Shown: positions 18,367 through 27,208 of the stretch, piece by piece
Position numbering within the stretch: the stretch's first letter is position 1
Layout: the number at the start of each line of letters is the position of its first letter
Assembly (NCBI RefSeq): GCF_005543295.1
Contig: NZ_SRSG01000009.1
Coordinates: 90,628-154,627 of the forward strand
Length of the DNA stretch: 64,000 bases
Reading direction: 5' to 3'
Source: Halalkalirubrum salinum
GTDB lineage: Archaea > Halobacteriota > Halobacteria > Halobacteriales > Haloferacaceae
The notes under the pieces: model-generated
What the model was told of the DNA's origin: nothing
Seen by the model: only the letters and a program-made list of their open reading frames with translations
Databases searched by the model: none
Position numbers and translations under genes: made by a program

Positions 18367-18390
18367 AGCAGTCTGTACCTCGCCCAGGAG

Positions 18391-18396
18391 ATTAAG
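18391..18396 (-). promoter_or_regulatory. TATA-like box before the Nmad3-like gene
   Basis: Reads CTTAAT on the minus strand, 25-30 bp upstream of the GTG at 18366. It is the main reason for choosing that start. Confidence 0.5.
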
Positions 18397-18447
18397 TCGA
18401 CTGAAACGGGCCGACAGGGATTTTTTCATGGCAATCGAACCGCGCAC

Positions 18448-18747
18448 ATGGCCGTCACCGAAACCGCCGTGCTCGGGTTTAGCGCCGCCGTTTGTGTGCT
18501 TCTCGGATACATGATTCGCTACCGCGGGGCGGTCGGGCTGATTGCCGGCTACAATCCGGGCGATCTTCCGCCCGCCGAGGAGGCCAGTCTCGCACGCGAC
18601 GCGAGCCGTGTGACGTTTGTCGCCGCCGCACTGATGCTCGCGGCGATCGTGCAAGAATGGACGCGACCCGTTCCGGGCTTTTGGGCGGGCTTCACCGGAG
18701 TACTTTTCGCGCTATCCGGCTGGGTAGTGTGGAAATACAACCGATGA
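18448..18747 (+). CDS. Small membrane protein with three predicted TM segments
   Basis: 99 residues from the ATG at 18448, with a TATA-like ATTTTTTC about 25 bp upstream. TM segments are at about 5-24, 53-68 and 77-95, and a short polar loop contains YNPGDLPPAEEASLARDASR. The GYNPGD-type loop resembles DUF3784-like small membrane proteins. Divergent from the Nmad3-like gene. Function unknown. Confidence 0.78.
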   Translation: MAVTETAVLGFSAAVCVLLGYMIRYRGAVGLIAGYNPGDLPPAEEASLARDASRVTFVAAALMLAAIVQEWTRPVPGFWAGFTGVLFALSGWVVWKYNR

Positions 18748-18780
18748 GTCGAAGATTGCGGCAATCAACTGGGTCCGACA

Positions 18781-19389
18781 CTACATATTGACAGTCGGCG
18801 TCTCGAAGGCTCCCTCGTCGAGTTCGGGATCGTACGCCTCGATTGACGCACGGACAATTTCGAAGACGCCGTCTTTGCTCCAGCGGGCAGTGTTGAGGTG
18901 CAGATCGTAGAACTCTCGATCGTCGATGTCGATATCGTAGTACGACTGGTAGCGACCGGCCTCGCTGACCTCGCGGACCCGCATTTCGGGTTCGGTCTCC
19001 TCACGATCGCTAATTCGCTCGAGGCGAACGTCCTCTGGAGCGTCCAACCAGATGCGAAGATCTGCGCGCTCGCCAGCGATCCAGCCAGCCAGGCGGGATT
19101 CAAGGATGAATGGCTTGCTCGACATCCCCCACTTTTCGGCGATCATTCGCAGGCGCTCGTCGAGGGCGCGATCGATCTCGTCTGTGGCCTCCGCCTGCGC
19201 AGTGAGCTGATTGAGCGAGATCCCGCGATCGTCGGCGAGTTCGCGGAAAATGTCGCCGCCAGAGACGTACGGACAGCCGAGCGCGTCCGCAAGCTGGGTA
19301 CAAAGCGTCGTCGCGCCACAGCCTGGTGGTCCAGAAACGGTAATAAACAGATTGCTGTCGATAGGCTCAGGCGAGGATGTCGAAGTCAT
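18781..19389 (-). CDS. cmk: Cytidylate kinase, archaeal type
   Basis: 202 residues from the ATG at 19389. The P-loop region reads GPPGCGATT (20-28); archaeal Cmk commonly has GSGTT rather than GKT, so the missing Lys is a family trait. VSGGDIFRELA follows, then RLAGWIAGERADLRIWLDAP and SDREETEPEMRVREV with the NMP-binding and lid regions. It converts CMP to CDP. It has an unusual 13-residue N-terminal extension before LFITVSGPP. Confidence 0.9.
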   Translation of the reverse strand: MTSTSSPEPIDSNLFITVSGPPGCGATTLCTQLADALGCPYVSGGDIFRELADDRGISLNQLTAQAEATDEIDRALDERLRMIAEKWGMSSKPFILESRLAGWIAGERADLRIWLDAPEDVRLERISDREETEPEMRVREVSEAGRYQSYYDIDIDDREFYDLHLNTARWSKDGVFEIVRASIEAYDPELDEGAFETPTVNM

Positions 19390-19433
19390 TAGCCGACACA
19401 TGTACGTCGAGGCCCGTCAGCGTGTCGGTCGAT

Positions 19434-19499
19434 CCGACGTGGGGTGTAGATCGATCGTGATGAGCCATCGACCACCCGACGTGGGGTGTAGATCGATCG
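19434..19499. repeat. Two copies of a 24-bp repeat, 42-bp period
   Basis: A 24-base string is repeated exactly at 19434-19457 and 19476-19499, each ending in GATCGATCG. Both lie between the cmk start and the acyltransferase stop. Confidence 0.9.
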
Positions 19500-19500
19500 C

Positions 19501-19518
19501 GGTGGCCTATCGGCCACC
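19501..19518 (-). terminator. Possible stem-loop at the acyltransferase 3' end
   Basis: Inverted arms GGTGGCC (19501-19507) and GGCCACC (19512-19518) with a 4-base loop span the stop codon (19507-19509). No T-run is obvious, so a termination role is only possible. Confidence 0.35.
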
Positions 19519-20415
19519 TGGCGGCGAAAGATCTCGCTGGAACTCGTCGAAGACCTCGAAATCCGCGGGTACATCGTACTCGATTTCGCGCTCGTGCTGA
19601 CGGTTTTCGAGTTTGCCGTCGTCGATCGGCTCGGCAACGTCTTCCCAGCCAGGTTTGATCTTGACGCTCTGGGCGGGCATGCCAACCACGATGTGGTGGG
19701 CGGGAACGTCTCCCTGAACGGCCGCGCGTGCGCCGACGATCGAGTTCTCGCCGACCCGACAGCCAGCACGCACCATCGAATCGAACGTCACGCGAGCGTT
19801 GTCCTCGATCACTGTGTGGAAGTTCCGGACCGCCGTCTGGTCGACGATATCGTGGTCGTGGCTGTAGATGTGTGCGCCGTCGGAGATCGAGACGCGATCG
19901 CCGATCGTCAGCCGGCCTCGATCGTCGAGGTGAACATCGTCGTGGACGACGGTGTTGTCACCGATCGTGATGTTGTGTCCGTAGGTGAACGTGATTCCTT
20001 TGAAAAAGCGGCAGTTGTCCCCACACTCCTCGAAGAGATGGTCCGCGAGCATCTGTCGGAATCGGAGCGCGAACTCGACGTTGTCGGCCATCGGGGTCGC
20101 GTCGAACTGCCGCCAGAGCCACTGGAGGTGTTTCGATCGCGTGAACGCCGCCTCGTCCTTTTCGGCGTAGTACTCTGATTCGAGCGTCGCATTACACGGG
20201 TCGTACCCCTGCAGGCGGACCCGCGTGGCGTGTGAGACGTCCTCACCGGCCTGCCAGCGATCGTAGGCCTCGCGATCGCCGAACAGATCGACGAGTACGT
20301 CCTCGACGACAGCACAGGTGTCTTCATCCGAGGAAAGCCGTTCGTCAACCGATTCGATGAAGCCTCGGACTCCCGACTCGGCCTCGTCGGGGAGTGACAC
20401 GTGTCGCTTGGTCAT
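19507..20415 (-). CDS. Hexapeptide-repeat (left-handed beta-helix) acyltransferase
   Basis: 302 residues from the ATG at 20415 (MTKRHVSLPDEAE). The N-terminal 110 residues are helical. The LbH coil then runs from about 130 to 250 with imperfect hexapeptides (ITIGDNTVVHDDVHLDDRG, LTIGDRVSISDGA, SIVGARAAVQGDVPAHHIVVGMPAQ). His in HIYSHDHDIVD is a likely catalytic residue. This resembles maltose/galactoside O-acetyltransferases and CoA-dependent acyltransferases. The acceptor is unknown; the neighbouring fructan genes give no firm clue. Confidence 0.85.
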   Translation of the reverse strand: MTKRHVSLPDEAESGVRGFIESVDERLSSDEDTCAVVEDVLVDLFGDREAYDRWQAGEDVSHATRVRLQGYDPCNATLESEYYAEKDEAAFTRSKHLQWLWRQFDATPMADNVEFALRFRQMLADHLFEECGDNCRFFKGITFTYGHNITIGDNTVVHDDVHLDDRGRLTIGDRVSISDGAHIYSHDHDIVDQTAVRNFHTVIEDNARVTFDSMVRAGCRVGENSIVGARAAVQGDVPAHHIVVGMPAQSVKIKPGWEDVAEPIDDGKLENRQHEREIEYDVPADFEVFDEFQRDLSPPGGR

Positions 20416-20550
20416 TGACGCTTCTTCGACAGCGGGCCACAAATCCGTTCGGATGTGCACGGAGGTCGTCAAGCCGCACCGCGCCAAAAGAAGTACTACA
20501 CCCCGAGTAAAACGGTGAAACCTAAGAGCGTTCGCCGTCGAGCCTAAGCC

Positions 20551-21876
20551 ATGACAGACGATTCGGGCGGTCGAGGCCGAATCAGCCGCAACACACCAGC
20601 GTGGACCCGCGAGCACGCCGCGCGGCTCGCACGCACCGACGATACCGTCGCGCCGATCATCTATCCACCGGAGTCGCCGATCGACCCCGAGTTGCACCTG
20701 TGGGACACCTGGCTGCTTCGCGATCGAGACGGCTCTGTTGCCGAGATCGACGGCTATCGGGTCATCCTCGCGCTGACGTCGACCTCGGCGCTGTTGCCCG
20801 GCAAGCGCCACGACGTCGCAACAATTCGGTACTCCTACTCGGCTGATGGGAAAAACTGGCACACCGGCGGGCCCGTCTTCAAAAACGACGCAGGCGAGAT
20901 CGAGGGCGATCGCCCCTTCGGCTCTCGGCAGTGGGCCGGTTCGGCACTATACGACGACGGCACCGTCTACGCATACTACACCGCATCGGGACAACGCGAC
21001 GAAGCGGAGCTCAGTTACACCCAGCGGCTCGCGGTCGGTCATGGCGGAACCGTCCATACCGATAGCGAGGGGCTGTCGATCGAGGGACCGTGGACCCACG
21101 AGATCATCACCGGACCTGACGGTGATCGCTACGAGACTGAAGCCCAATCGCGAGGCATGATCTACACCTTCCGCGATCCGTGGTTCTTCGAGGACGAGAC
21201 CGGGACGTACCTCGTGTTCGAGGCGAACACGCCCGTCCCTGAGGGGTCTGCGGCCTGCGGCGGCGACCAAGCACAACAAGAGTTCAACGGCAGCGTCGGG
21301 ATTGCCGAGTCGCCAACCGGCGACCCAACCGATTTCGGGCTACGAGAGCCGCTGTTGGACGCCGTATGTGTGAATCAAGAGCTCGAACGGCCACACATCG
21401 TTGTGCGGGACGGGACGTACTACCTGTTCATCTCGAGTCACATGCACACGTTCGCCCCGGGGATCGAAGGATACGACGCGCTCTATGGGTTCGCTGCGGA
21501 CTCGCTTTTCGGCGAGTACGAACCGCTGAACGACAGTGGCCTCGTGGTAACAAACCCCGCAAACGCGCCGTTTCAGGCGTACTCGTGGCTCGTCTACGAT
21601 CACGGCGACGAACTGCTCGTGAACTCGTTTTTCAATTACTACGACTTCGATCGCCCGAGCCTCGACGACGTGGCACTCCTGCCAGAGCCAGAACAGCGTC
21701 GGCGCTTCGGCGGCACCCCCGCGCCCACAGTCCGAATCGGGGTCGACGGTCGACGGACGCGCGTCCTCGGCGTACTCGATCACGGACACCTGCTGCTCCC
21801 GCACGAGCCGCTACCGTCCTCGCCGTTCGACGGCCGTGGCGATCGCGACGGTCGTGGGTCGTACCACTCAACCTAG
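20551..21876 (+). CDS. GH68 levansucrase/inulosucrase
   Basis: 441 residues. The GH68 catalytic triad is readable: nucleophile D52 in LWDTW, transition-state stabiliser D209 in TFRDPWFF, and acid/base E279 with R280 in QELERPHIV. The enzyme transfers fructose from sucrose to make fructan, or hydrolyses sucrose. No Sec or Tat signal is seen at the N-terminus (MTDDSGGRGRISRNTPAW), unlike most bacterial levansucrases. The stop is 4 bp from the histidine kinase stop (convergent). A GH32 fructosidase lies 1.4 kb away. Confidence 0.92.
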   Translation: MTDDSGGRGRISRNTPAWTREHAARLARTDDTVAPIIYPPESPIDPELHLWDTWLLRDRDGSVAEIDGYRVILALTSTSALLPGKRHDVATIRYSYSADGKNWHTGGPVFKNDAGEIEGDRPFGSRQWAGSALYDDGTVYAYYTASGQRDEAELSYTQRLAVGHGGTVHTDSEGLSIEGPWTHEIITGPDGDRYETEAQSRGMIYTFRDPWFFEDETGTYLVFEANTPVPEGSAACGGDQAQQEFNGSVGIAESPTGDPTDFGLREPLLDAVCVNQELERPHIVVRDGTYYLFISSHMHTFAPGIEGYDALYGFAADSLFGEYEPLNDSGLVVTNPANAPFQAYSWLVYDHGDELLVNSFFNYYDFDRPSLDDVALLPEPEQRRRFGGTPAPTVRIGVDGRRTRVLGVLDHGHLLLPHEPLPSSPFDGRGDRDGRGSYHST

Positions 21877-21880
21877 CCGC

Positions 21881-23242
21881 TTACGTCCCTGAGTCGTCTC
21901 TGGTCGATGGCACCGCAACCGGTTTCGACCCGTCGGTGATGTCGAAGCGAGCGCCGCCATCAGCGCTCCGACTCGCTGACACGGTCCAGCCGTGGGCTTC
22001 GACGATCCGGTGGACGATCGTCAACCCAATTCCGGAGCTGCCGGTCGTCGAATACCCCGCAGACAACACGTCCTCGTAGGCGTCGTCGGCAATTCCGGGG
22101 CCGTCGTCGGCGACGTAGAACCCGACAGGACCGGCGAGTGCCGCTGATCGGGTCGACGTCTCGATCGGCTCGATCGGGCCGACGCGGATTCTGACGGGAC
22201 CGTCGGCGTTCTCGATCGCGTTGTGGAAGAGATTTTCGAGCGCCTGTGCGAGGCGATCGGCGTCACACGAGGTCTGGAAATCACCTTCCAGATCAAGCCT
22301 CGCATCGGGTGCGTGGACGACACTCCAGGCCTGTTCGGCGACGCGCTGCAACGAGACGGTCGAGCGGTCAGTGACGAGCTCGCCCTGCTTTGCGAGCTCG
22401 AGTAGATCCTCGACGAGTGCGTTCATGCGAGTGAGCGCCGTCTCGATCGTCTCGAAGGAGTCGACAGCGCCGGTACACTCCGACCGAGCAATTTCGAGGT
22501 GCCCGCTGGCGATGTTGAGCGGGTTTTTTAGGTCATGAGAGACAAAGCTCACAAACTCTGAGAGCTGCTCGCGTTGCACGCGGAGTGCGTGTTCGTGATC
22601 CGATCGCTCCAAGGCGCTCGTCACGCTCTCAGCGAGGATACGGCCGAGCTGGACCGACCGCGGCGGTGGAGTGTCGGTCGAACTGTCGTCCGCGGCCGAA
22701 TCAGTGGAAATGGTATCTGTGGCGATCGAATCCTCGACGTGGACCGCAAGCACGCCATGCGCACCCAGTCGAAAAGCCACGACTGTGCCTGACGGCTGGC
22801 GAGAAGCCTCGCTAGAGTCGGTCGAATCGATCGAATCGAACGAATTGGTCGAGTCAGCCGAGTTGGTCGAGTCAGCCGAATTGGTCGTGTCAGTCGAGTT
22901 GGTCGTGTCAGTCGTGTTAGCTAAGTCGATCGAGCTGATCGAGCTGATCGAGACATCCTCACCGTCAAATGCGGTCCACACCGGATGGTCGCTACCGGCG
23001 GGAATCACCCACTCGAACAGGGTAGCTGTGGGATCTGCCTGTGCAACTAGCCGGAGTTGATCGGAATCGGATTCGGCGATCCAGATCCCACAGTGTGTGG
23101 CCGAAAGAACCGTTTGCGCCGATCGAACCGCGACCTCGTAGATTTCTCGACGATTGCTCATCGAAGACAGCCGCTGTGTGGCCGTCGAGAGCGCGCCCAG
23201 ATCTCGCGGATCTGTGGATGGCCCGGACATGGCTTGGTACAC
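21881..23242 (-). CDS. GAF-domain sensor histidine kinase
   Basis: 453 residues (start 23242, or 23230 at MSGPSTDPRD). The GAF domain (about 18-200) is interrupted by an Asp/Ser/Thr/Asn-rich insert at about 98-147 and a second acidic stretch at 171-192. The kinase core has the H-box FVSFVSHDLKNPLNIA (His236), N-box NLFHNAIENA, G1 VADDGPGIAD and G2 GSSGIGLTIVHRI. No TM segment, so it senses a cytoplasmic cue. It sits between the GH68 and GH32 genes and could regulate them, which is inference. Confidence 0.92.
   Translation of the reverse strand: MYQAMSGPSTDPRDLGALSTATQRLSSMSNRREIYEVAVRSAQTVLSATHCGIWIAESDSDQLRLVAQADPTATLFEWVIPAGSDHPVWTAFDGEDVSISSISSIDLANTTDTTNSTDTTNSADSTNSADSTNSFDSIDSTDSSEASRQPSGTVVAFRLGAHGVLAVHVEDSIATDTISTDSAADDSSTDTPPPRSVQLGRILAESVTSALERSDHEHALRVQREQLSEFVSFVSHDLKNPLNIASGHLEIARSECTGAVDSFETIETALTRMNALVEDLLELAKQGELVTDRSTVSLQRVAEQAWSVVHAPDARLDLEGDFQTSCDADRLAQALENLFHNAIENADGPVRIRVGPIEPIETSTRSAALAGPVGFYVADDGPGIADDAYEDVLSAGYSTTGSSGIGLTIVHRIVEAHGWTVSASRSADGGARFDITDGSKPVAVPSTRDDSGT
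22802..22951 (-). repeat. In-frame low-complexity repeat inside the GAF domain
   Basis: Codes for repeated TNS(A/T)D-like units between the GAF strand VSIS and the strand GTVVAFRL. The DNA is a degenerate array of GTCGA/GTCAG blocks with a period of about 18 bp. Confidence 0.85.
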
Positions 23243-23266
23243 CGATGGAGGATCGGGCGTAAAGAA

Positions 23267-25453
23267 CTACTGGCGGTCTTGGCGGTTCCGAAACGCACGA
23301 TCGCCCGACGACGCCTCAAGCGGCCAGGCCGTCAACGATCGAACCGAGAGATCACCGTCGAACGCGGCGACAGAGACCCCAGTCGCGTCCGAGCGGGACG
23401 GGTACACCCGCGTCGTGAGACAGTGTCGATCGTTCGCGAAGACAGTGAGGATCGACCCGTCGACGAAGACCCGCAGCGACACGCCGTCAGATCCGTCGGC
23501 GTCGATCGGCATCCGGACCGAGGATGTGTCTGGATCGGGATCGTGCGTCGAGTTGGATCGATCGACGACAATCCCATCGCGTCGACAGCGGACAACAGTT
23601 CGTTCAGAGCGGGCAGGCGATTCGAAGAGGCCCAGTTCGAAGGAGACGTCACCGAGCGGCTCGATCTCGGCACGGAGCTCCAAGGCGTTGTTCGTCGCGG
23701 CGATCGGTCGGTGCTCACCTGCGGTGAGATCGGCGCTCCCGTCGAAAGTCGGCTCTGAACGCAAGGCGCGGAGCTCTCGGGCGGGCTGTTGGACGAGATC
23801 ACCGGCCGAGCCGATTGACAACTCCCGGGGAATCGAAAGCGCACCCGACCAGCCGGCGCGCCACTGGCCGTCGACACTTCTGGTTTCTTTAATCCAGCCC
23901 CACATGAGCACACGGCCGTCGGGAGTCGTTGTCGACTGTGGAGCATAGAGCGCGCCGTGATCGAGCAGCCCCTCAGTTTCCACTGCAAATCCGGGCGTCG
24001 ACAGATCAGCCACCCCGAGGAAGTACCGAACGTCGCGGTAGTTCGAGACGTGGAGCAACGACACCTCGCCAAGATCGAGCAGTTCGGGGCATTCCCACAC
24101 CGTGTCCGCTACGTCGTGATCGCCGCTCAGGAGCGGACCCACGTACTCCCAGTCGCGCAGGGTATCACCGCGGTACAAAAGCGCCGCACCCCCACCCTCG
24201 GACAGTCCCGCTCCGATCAGATGGTACCACGTGTCGCCGACGGCCCAGACATTGTGGTCGCGAAACTCCGCGTCCCAGTCGTCGGTCGCGAGCACCGCCG
24301 GATCGTCTGGCGCGGCCGGAATAATCGGGTTCGCTGGATCCTTGCGCCACGAGTGCAGTCGATCGTCGCCAGCGGTCGCCAGACACGGCAGCTGATCGCT
24401 GCCGCGCCCTCCTGTGTAGAGGATCGTCGGTGTCCCGCCGGCGTCGACAACCGCACAGCCGGACCAACAGCCGTCCCGATCGGGGCCGTCTGGGTCCGGC
24501 GACAGCGCAACCGGTTCGTCACACCAGGTGCGCAGATCTTCGCTCGTCGCGTGTCCCCAGTGGATCGTCCCGTGGAACGGCCCCATCGGGTTATACTGAT
24601 AGAACACGTGGTAGGTCCCGTCGTGGTGGATGATCCCGTTGGGGTCGTTGAGCCATCCCGCCGGCGGCGAGAGGTGATAGGTGGGTCGGTGGTGATCGTC
24701 GGCGAACCGAGCGCGGAGTCGATCGAACCCCGCGGCGTCTGTCGGCCGATCGGTGAACGTCGGGCGACGATCGCCGCCAAGTGTTGCGAGGATGTTCGAG
24801 ACGAAGCGATCGCGATCGACTGAAAACTCACCAGCGGCGTTGTCAGCGAACTCAACGCGCGCGCCGACACCGTAAACGTGACCCTCGCCCACGCGCCACG
24901 AAAGGATCTCTTTGTGTGCGGGGAGCAACTCGCCGGCGTGAACGGCTGATCCCAGCAGCTGACCGCGGGCTGGCGCGACAGCCTCGTAGCGGGCAAACGG
25001 TCGATTCTCGCCCGCCGGAAGGGTGTAGAACCGATCGACGAAGCCCTCGAAGACAGGGTGGTCGCTGTGGATCGCCTTCGCCGCAAAGCCGCTCGGGTGG
25101 TCGATCCGCTCGGTGCCGGCCGCGTCGGGAGCGATCGGATCGATATCTAACGGTTCGACCGCCGACAGCGCGTGCAACGAGAGAAACAGTCTCCCACCGG
25201 ATTCGAGAACGCCGCGGATTGCCGGCGCGGCCGCGGCGATCGCCTTGCGGTCGAGTTCGACTGGCTCATCACGGTGCCACCACAGGACGTCGTAGGTAGC
25301 GAGGTCGGCGTCAATCACAGAATCTGACTCGGGTGTGACATCGATCGTGTCGACGCGAGCACCGCGGGACTGACACCACTCGACGGCTGCGGTCTGTTCT
25401 GTGGTTCGGTCGCCAACAGAAAGACAGCCAATACGAACCGAAAGAGCGTCCAT
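23267..25453 (-). CDS. GH32 beta-fructosidase with N-terminal amidotransferase-like domain
   Basis: 728 residues from the ATG at 25453 (MDALSVRIGCL). Residues 1-230 form a class I glutamine amidotransferase-like/ThuA-like alpha-beta domain (DVLWWHRDEP, VLESGGRLFLSLHAL) with no clear catalytic Cys. The GH32 five-blade propeller begins near 255: nucleophile D270 in GWLNDPNG, stabiliser D399 in FRDHN (most GH32 have RDP), acid/base E454 in WECPEL. A C-terminal beta-sandwich covers about 580-720. It hydrolyses fructans or sucrose. No export signal is visible. It shares the locus with GH68. Confidence 0.92.
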   Translation of the reverse strand: MDALSVRIGCLSVGDRTTEQTAAVEWCQSRGARVDTIDVTPESDSVIDADLATYDVLWWHRDEPVELDRKAIAAAAPAIRGVLESGGRLFLSLHALSAVEPLDIDPIAPDAAGTERIDHPSGFAAKAIHSDHPVFEGFVDRFYTLPAGENRPFARYEAVAPARGQLLGSAVHAGELLPAHKEILSWRVGEGHVYGVGARVEFADNAAGEFSVDRDRFVSNILATLGGDRRPTFTDRPTDAAGFDRLRARFADDHHRPTYHLSPPAGWLNDPNGIIHHDGTYHVFYQYNPMGPFHGTIHWGHATSEDLRTWCDEPVALSPDPDGPDRDGCWSGCAVVDAGGTPTILYTGGRGSDQLPCLATAGDDRLHSWRKDPANPIIPAAPDDPAVLATDDWDAEFRDHNVWAVGDTWYHLIGAGLSEGGGAALLYRGDTLRDWEYVGPLLSGDHDVADTVWECPELLDLGEVSLLHVSNYRDVRYFLGVADLSTPGFAVETEGLLDHGALYAPQSTTTPDGRVLMWGWIKETRSVDGQWRAGWSGALSIPRELSIGSAGDLVQQPARELRALRSEPTFDGSADLTAGEHRPIAATNNALELRAEIEPLGDVSFELGLFESPARSERTVVRCRRDGIVVDRSNSTHDPDPDTSSVRMPIDADGSDGVSLRVFVDGSILTVFANDRHCLTTRVYPSRSDATGVSVAAFDGDLSVRSLTAWPLEASSGDRAFRNRQDRQ

Positions 25454-25544
25454 CCCCCGGTGGTGAGCGATCGGCAAAATTAAGCCTTGTTATCGCTCGA
25501 CAGCCCGGCGAAACGATCAAATCGATCGACTGGGAGGAGTTGGT

Positions 25545-25991
25545 ATGCTCGTTCAAGAGGCGATGAGCACCGGTCTCGTGACAGTCCCGCTGGCTGCGAG
25601 CGTTCGTGAGGCGGTTAAACGAATGCTCCATGCAGGCGTCGGCAGCGTGGTCGTCACACACGAGGACGATCCAGTCGGCATCCTCACCGAAACCGACGCA
25701 CTCATCGCCGGCTATCGAACGGCGAGATCGTTCGATGAGATCCCTGTCAAGCCGGCAATGAGCCGTCCGTTACAAACGATCGCGCCGCGAGCGACAGTCA
25801 GGGCAGCGGTCGATCGGATGCACCGCGAAGAAATCAAGAAACTAGCAGTCGTCGAGGGACTCAATCTGGTTGGAATTATCACTGCGACAGACATTGCCAC
25901 GAAACACGATGCGCTCGTTGCAGAAGCGTTGGCGCTCGATCGCGATCGGACACGGTGGGAAGACGACAAATCTGACGCGTCTGACTCGTGA
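25545..25991 (+). CDS. CBS-domain pair protein
   Basis: 148 residues made of two CBS motifs (about 1-60 and 68-125): VQEAMSTGLVTVPLAASVREAVKRML and VKPAMSRPLQTIAPRATVRAAVDRM, each followed by a VGI-type strand (VGILTETD, VGIITATD). Such pairs bind adenine nucleotides and act as energy sensors. A charged 20-residue tail follows. Divergent from the GH32 gene, 91 bp apart. Confidence 0.9.
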   Translation: MLVQEAMSTGLVTVPLAASVREAVKRMLHAGVGSVVVTHEDDPVGILTETDALIAGYRTARSFDEIPVKPAMSRPLQTIAPRATVRAAVDRMHREEIKKLAVVEGLNLVGIITATDIATKHDALVAEALALDRDRTRWEDDKSDASDS

Positions 25992-26030
25992 ACCAGACCC
26001 GCTAAGTGTCACGATGACCTACTGGGGTGT

Positions 26031-27089
26031 ATGCAATACCGGGAACTCGGCGAGACCGGAATCACCGTGAGCGAAGTGGGCTTTGGTGCATGGGTCGTTG
26101 GGACCGACTGGTGGGGCGATCGCTCCGAGTCGGACGCGATCGACATGATCCACCACGCGATCGACGAGGGCATCACCTACTTTGACACGGGCGACGTGTA
26201 CGGCCACGGCAACTCCGAGGAAGTCCTCGGGCGCGCACTCGAAGACTACCGCGAGGACGTAACCCTCGCAACGAAGGTCGGCTACGATTTCTACAACAAT
26301 CCACAGGCCGGCCACGGCGAACTCCCAAAGGAGATGAGCCCCGAGTACATCCGCGAGGCGACAGAGCGGAGTCTCGATCGCCTCGGCGTCGACTCCGTCG
26401 ACGTGTTGCAGCTACACAACGCGAACGTTGATGAGGTCGACAAGGACATCCTCGAAACCTTCGACGAACTCGAAGAGGAGGGGTTGATCCGCGCGAAGGG
26501 GTGGGCGCTCGGGCCGTCGATCGGCTGGCTCGCGGAGGGCGACATGGCGATCCGCGAGGAGTTCGACACGCTGCAGCTCGTCTGGAACGCCTTCGAACAG
26601 GACGTGGGCAACCACTTCCTCGAGACGATCGAGGAGACGGGCTCGTCGACGAGTCTCATTCCGCGAGTGCCACACTCCTCGGGGCTGCTCAACGAGCAGG
26701 TCCGCCCCGAAACGGAACTCGGCTCGGGTGATCACCGCGGCTTCCGGCCTGACGAGTGGTACGAGACCGGCTGGGAGAAACTCGAGACCCTTCGCTTCCT
26801 CGAGCGCGACGGCGAGCGAACGATGGCACAGGCGTCGATCGCGTACCTCCTCAGCTACGCGCCAGTCGCAACAGTGACTCCGACGTTCCGCACCAAGAAG
26901 GATATCACCGAGTGGAGTGCCGCGTCAGACGTTCCGTCGCTCACCGACGAGGAAGTCGAGCGCGTCGAGTCGCTGTACGCCGAGAACTTCGGGATCGATC
27001 GCTTCGACGGGATGGACGAACTCCGCTCGTCGGTCGACGGCGAGGACCTGCGATCTGCCGGATTGACTCACAAAGTTACGAGCGACTGA
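26031..27089 (+). CDS. Aldo/keto reductase
   Basis: 352 residues. The AKR tetrad is visible: Asp in YFDTGDVYGHGNSEE with Tyr in VYGHG, Lys in TLATKVGYDF, and His in VLQLHNAN. The N-terminus MQYRELGETGITVSEVGFG is the standard AKR opening. The enzyme reduces carbonyls with NADPH; the substrate is unknown. Last gene before the TnpB element, 56 bp from its right end. Confidence 0.92.
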   Translation: MQYRELGETGITVSEVGFGAWVVGTDWWGDRSESDAIDMIHHAIDEGITYFDTGDVYGHGNSEEVLGRALEDYREDVTLATKVGYDFYNNPQAGHGELPKEMSPEYIREATERSLDRLGVDSVDVLQLHNANVDEVDKDILETFDELEEEGLIRAKGWALGPSIGWLAEGDMAIREEFDTLQLVWNAFEQDVGNHFLETIEETGSSTSLIPRVPHSSGLLNEQVRPETELGSGDHRGFRPDEWYETGWEKLETLRFLERDGERTMAQASIAYLLSYAPVATVTPTFRTKKDITEWSAASDVPSLTDEEVERVESLYAENFGIDRFDGMDELRSSVDGEDLRSAGLTHKVTSD

Positions 27090-27155
27090 CCGAGAGAGAA
27101 GTGGCTGTGTTCACCTCTTTCCAGCGCTAAATCGAAGACAGAGTATTGACATCCT

Positions 27156-27175
27156 CCCGCGCCTGAAGACGCGGG
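27156..27175 (-). repeat. Right-end hairpin of the TnpB element
   Basis: 6-bp perfect stem with an 8-base loop, 34 bases past the tnpB stop. In TnpB systems the omega RNA ends near this element edge and the guide is the adjacent flank (bases before about 27146). Confidence 0.75.
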
Positions 27176-27208
27176 AATCCCACGGCACCGCACCGCTGGA
27201 TTGGGATA

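Noticed and set aside
18781..19389. Missing P-loop lysine in cytidylate kinase taken as a defect
   Set aside because: Archaeal-type Cmk proteins usually have GSGTT-like loops without this Lys, so it is a family trait.
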